DNA from: Bacteroidaceae bacterium
GTDB lineage: Bacteria; Bacteroidota; Bacteroidia; Bacteroidales; Bacteroidaceae
Length of the DNA: 7,129 nt
Direction of reading: 5' to 3'
NCBI GenBank assembly: GCA_017961965.1
Contig: JAGCWG010000578.1
Coordinates: forward strand, 1-7,129
Every line of letters begins with the position of its first letter. Position 1 is the stretch's first letter. Shown in pieces: positions 6,436 to 7,129 of the stretch. The position numbers and the translations under genes are program-made. Under the pieces are notes generated by a model that worked only from the letters and a program-made list of their open reading frames with translations, was not told where the DNA came from and made no database searches.

Positions 6436-6975
6436 ATGCACTACTTAGACAAATTCAAATACTGTCCTGCATGCGGTTCGGCACACTTCGACGAGAACGA
6501 CTTCAAGTCAAAGCGTTGTGCTGACTGCGGCTTCACATACTACTTCAACTCGGCAGCTGCAACCGTTGCCATCATAGAGAACGAGCGTGGCGAGTTCCTC
6601 GTGTGCCGACGTGCCTGCGAGCCAGCCAAGGGTACCCTCGACCTCGTCGGAGGTTTCACCGACCCTGGTGAGACATCAGAACAAGCCATAGCACGCGAGA
6701 TACTCGAAGAGACTGGTATGGATATCCATGCCATCGACCTCGCACCAGAGAATTGTCTCACCTATCTGTTCTCCATGCCTAACACATATATGTACAGCGG
6801 ACTTCTCGTCCACACCACTGACGCATTCTTCCACATCCGCATCCCTTCCACAACAAGAGTGGAAGCACACGACGATGTAGCCTCCCTCACATGGCTTCCA
6901 CGTCAAGACATCCGTCTCGACCAGTTCGGTCTCGACTCCATACGCGAAGGGTTCCGAAAGTGGCTGGAGGAGTAG
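6436..6975 (+). CDS. Nudix hydrolase with N-terminal zinc ribbon
   Basis: This 179-aa cytoplasmic protein probably hydrolyses a nucleoside diphosphate linked to another moiety (for example ADP-ribose, NADH or a damaged nucleotide). Residues 8-34 form a zinc ribbon (CPAC at 10-13, CADC at 28-31). The Nudix box at 73-95 fits GX5EX7REUXEEXGU exactly, with metal-binding residues Glu88, Glu91 and Glu92. The ribbon plus Nudix order resembles NADH pyrophosphatase NudC, but the NudC signature after the box (SQPWPFPxS) is absent and the protein is shorter, so I do not call it NudC. The frame stays open upstream to an ATG at 6385, but those 17 residues (MLCVWLILLNF...) overlap the promoter and do not resemble the family, so the start is placed at 6436. 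It is divergent from the GH2 unit and probably transcribed alone. Substrate unknown. Confidence 0.9.
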   Translation: MHYLDKFKYCPACGSAHFDENDFKSKRCADCGFTYYFNSAAATVAIIENERGEFLVCRRACEPAKGTLDLVGGFTDPGETSEQAIAREILEETGMDIHAIDLAPENCLTYLFSMPNTYMYSGLLVHTTDAFFHIRIPSTTRVEAHDDVASLTWLPRQDIRLDQFGLDSIREGFRKWLEE

Positions 6976-6989
6976 CACTTTTTTTGAAA

Positions 6990-7016
6990 CACAGAGAACT
7001 CAGAGGACACAGAGAT
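6990..7016. repeat. 9-bp periodic CACAGAG repeat
   Basis: Three consecutive 9-bp units lie at 6990-6998 (CACAGAGAA), 6999-7007 (CTCAGAGGA) and 7008-7016 (CACAGAGAT). A T-run (6980-6985) precedes them, 14 bp after the Nudix stop. The layout, a T-run and then CAC-starting units of about 9 bp, parallels the CACGAAT array upstream of the same gene, though the unit differs. Origin and function unknown. Confidence 0.75.
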
Positions 7017-7042
7017 TTTATATTCAAGAATAAAATAAAAAC

Positions 7043-7083
7043 GTAATAGCCATTCAGAACGCTTTGTTCCGAATGGCTATTAC
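7043..7083. terminator. Long stem-loop, probable bidirectional transcript end
   Basis: GTAATAGCCATTC (7043-7055) pairs exactly with GAATGGCTATTAC (7071-7083). After one A/C mismatch the stem continues as GAAC/GTTC (7057-7060 with 7066-7069) around loop GCTTT. On the - strand it is followed by GTTTTTATTTTATTC (7042 down to 7028), a good U-tract for a gene converging from beyond the right edge. On the + strand the following sequence is only moderately T-rich, so termination of the Nudix transcript here is plausible but weaker. Confidence 0.75.
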
Positions 7084-7123
7084 TCATTTCTCATTACTAA
7101 TTACTCATTAGAAATTACTCATT
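7079..7123. repeat. Interspersed ATTACTCATT repeats
   Basis: ATTACTCATT occurs at 7079-7088, 7100-7109 and 7114-7123, with a related TCTCATTAC at 7089-7097. The first copy overlaps the 3' arm of the stem-loop. The array may continue beyond the window end. No function can be assigned. Confidence 0.7.
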
Positions 7124-7129
7124 AACAAC

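Noticed and set aside
6676..6978. 100-aa - strand open frame opposite the Nudix gene
   Set aside because: Antisense to the conserved Nudix box and the rest of a clear coding sequence; no family resemblance.

Overview
The window looks like chromosomal DNA of a Bacteroidales bacterium (Prevotella/Bacteroides-like). The reasons are a HU-HIG type histone-like protein, two secreted family 2 glycoside hydrolases of the DUF4982 type common in that order, starts without a Shine-Dalgarno sequence, AT-rich spacers around coding DNA of higher GC, and one good match to the Bacteroidetes promoter (TTTG, then TAnnTTTG). No organism can be named from the sequence alone.

Layout. Positions 1-211 are an AT-rich leader with a 10-bp tandem repeat and a small GC-rich hairpin. 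A histone-like DNA-binding protein with an extra C-terminal winged-helix-like region follows on the + strand (212-844). It converges on a two-gene - strand unit. The convergent spacer (845-1036) is packed with four hairpins, including plausible terminators for both directions. The - strand unit runs 6033 to 1037: first an 836-aa GH2 enzyme, then after an 89-bp gap holding an 8-bp stem-loop, a 798-aa GH2 enzyme. Both have signal peptides and both GH2 catalytic glutamates. Upstream is a 351-bp non-coding stretch carrying CACGAAT-type inverted repeats around a perfect 18-bp palindrome. A + strand Nudix hydrolase with a zinc ribbon follows (6436-6975), then a 9-bp periodic CACAGAG repeat, a strong stem-loop, and ATTACTCATT repeats to the window end.

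Function. The two GH2 proteins are probably exported and made from one transcript, removing terminal beta-linked sugars (most likely galactose) from plant or host glycans. No SusC/SusD pair, transporter or regulator is visible, so the substrate stays open. The histone-like protein and the Nudix hydrolase look like independent neighbours. I see no convincing novel multi-gene system. The least explained signals are the non-coding repeats and palindromes.
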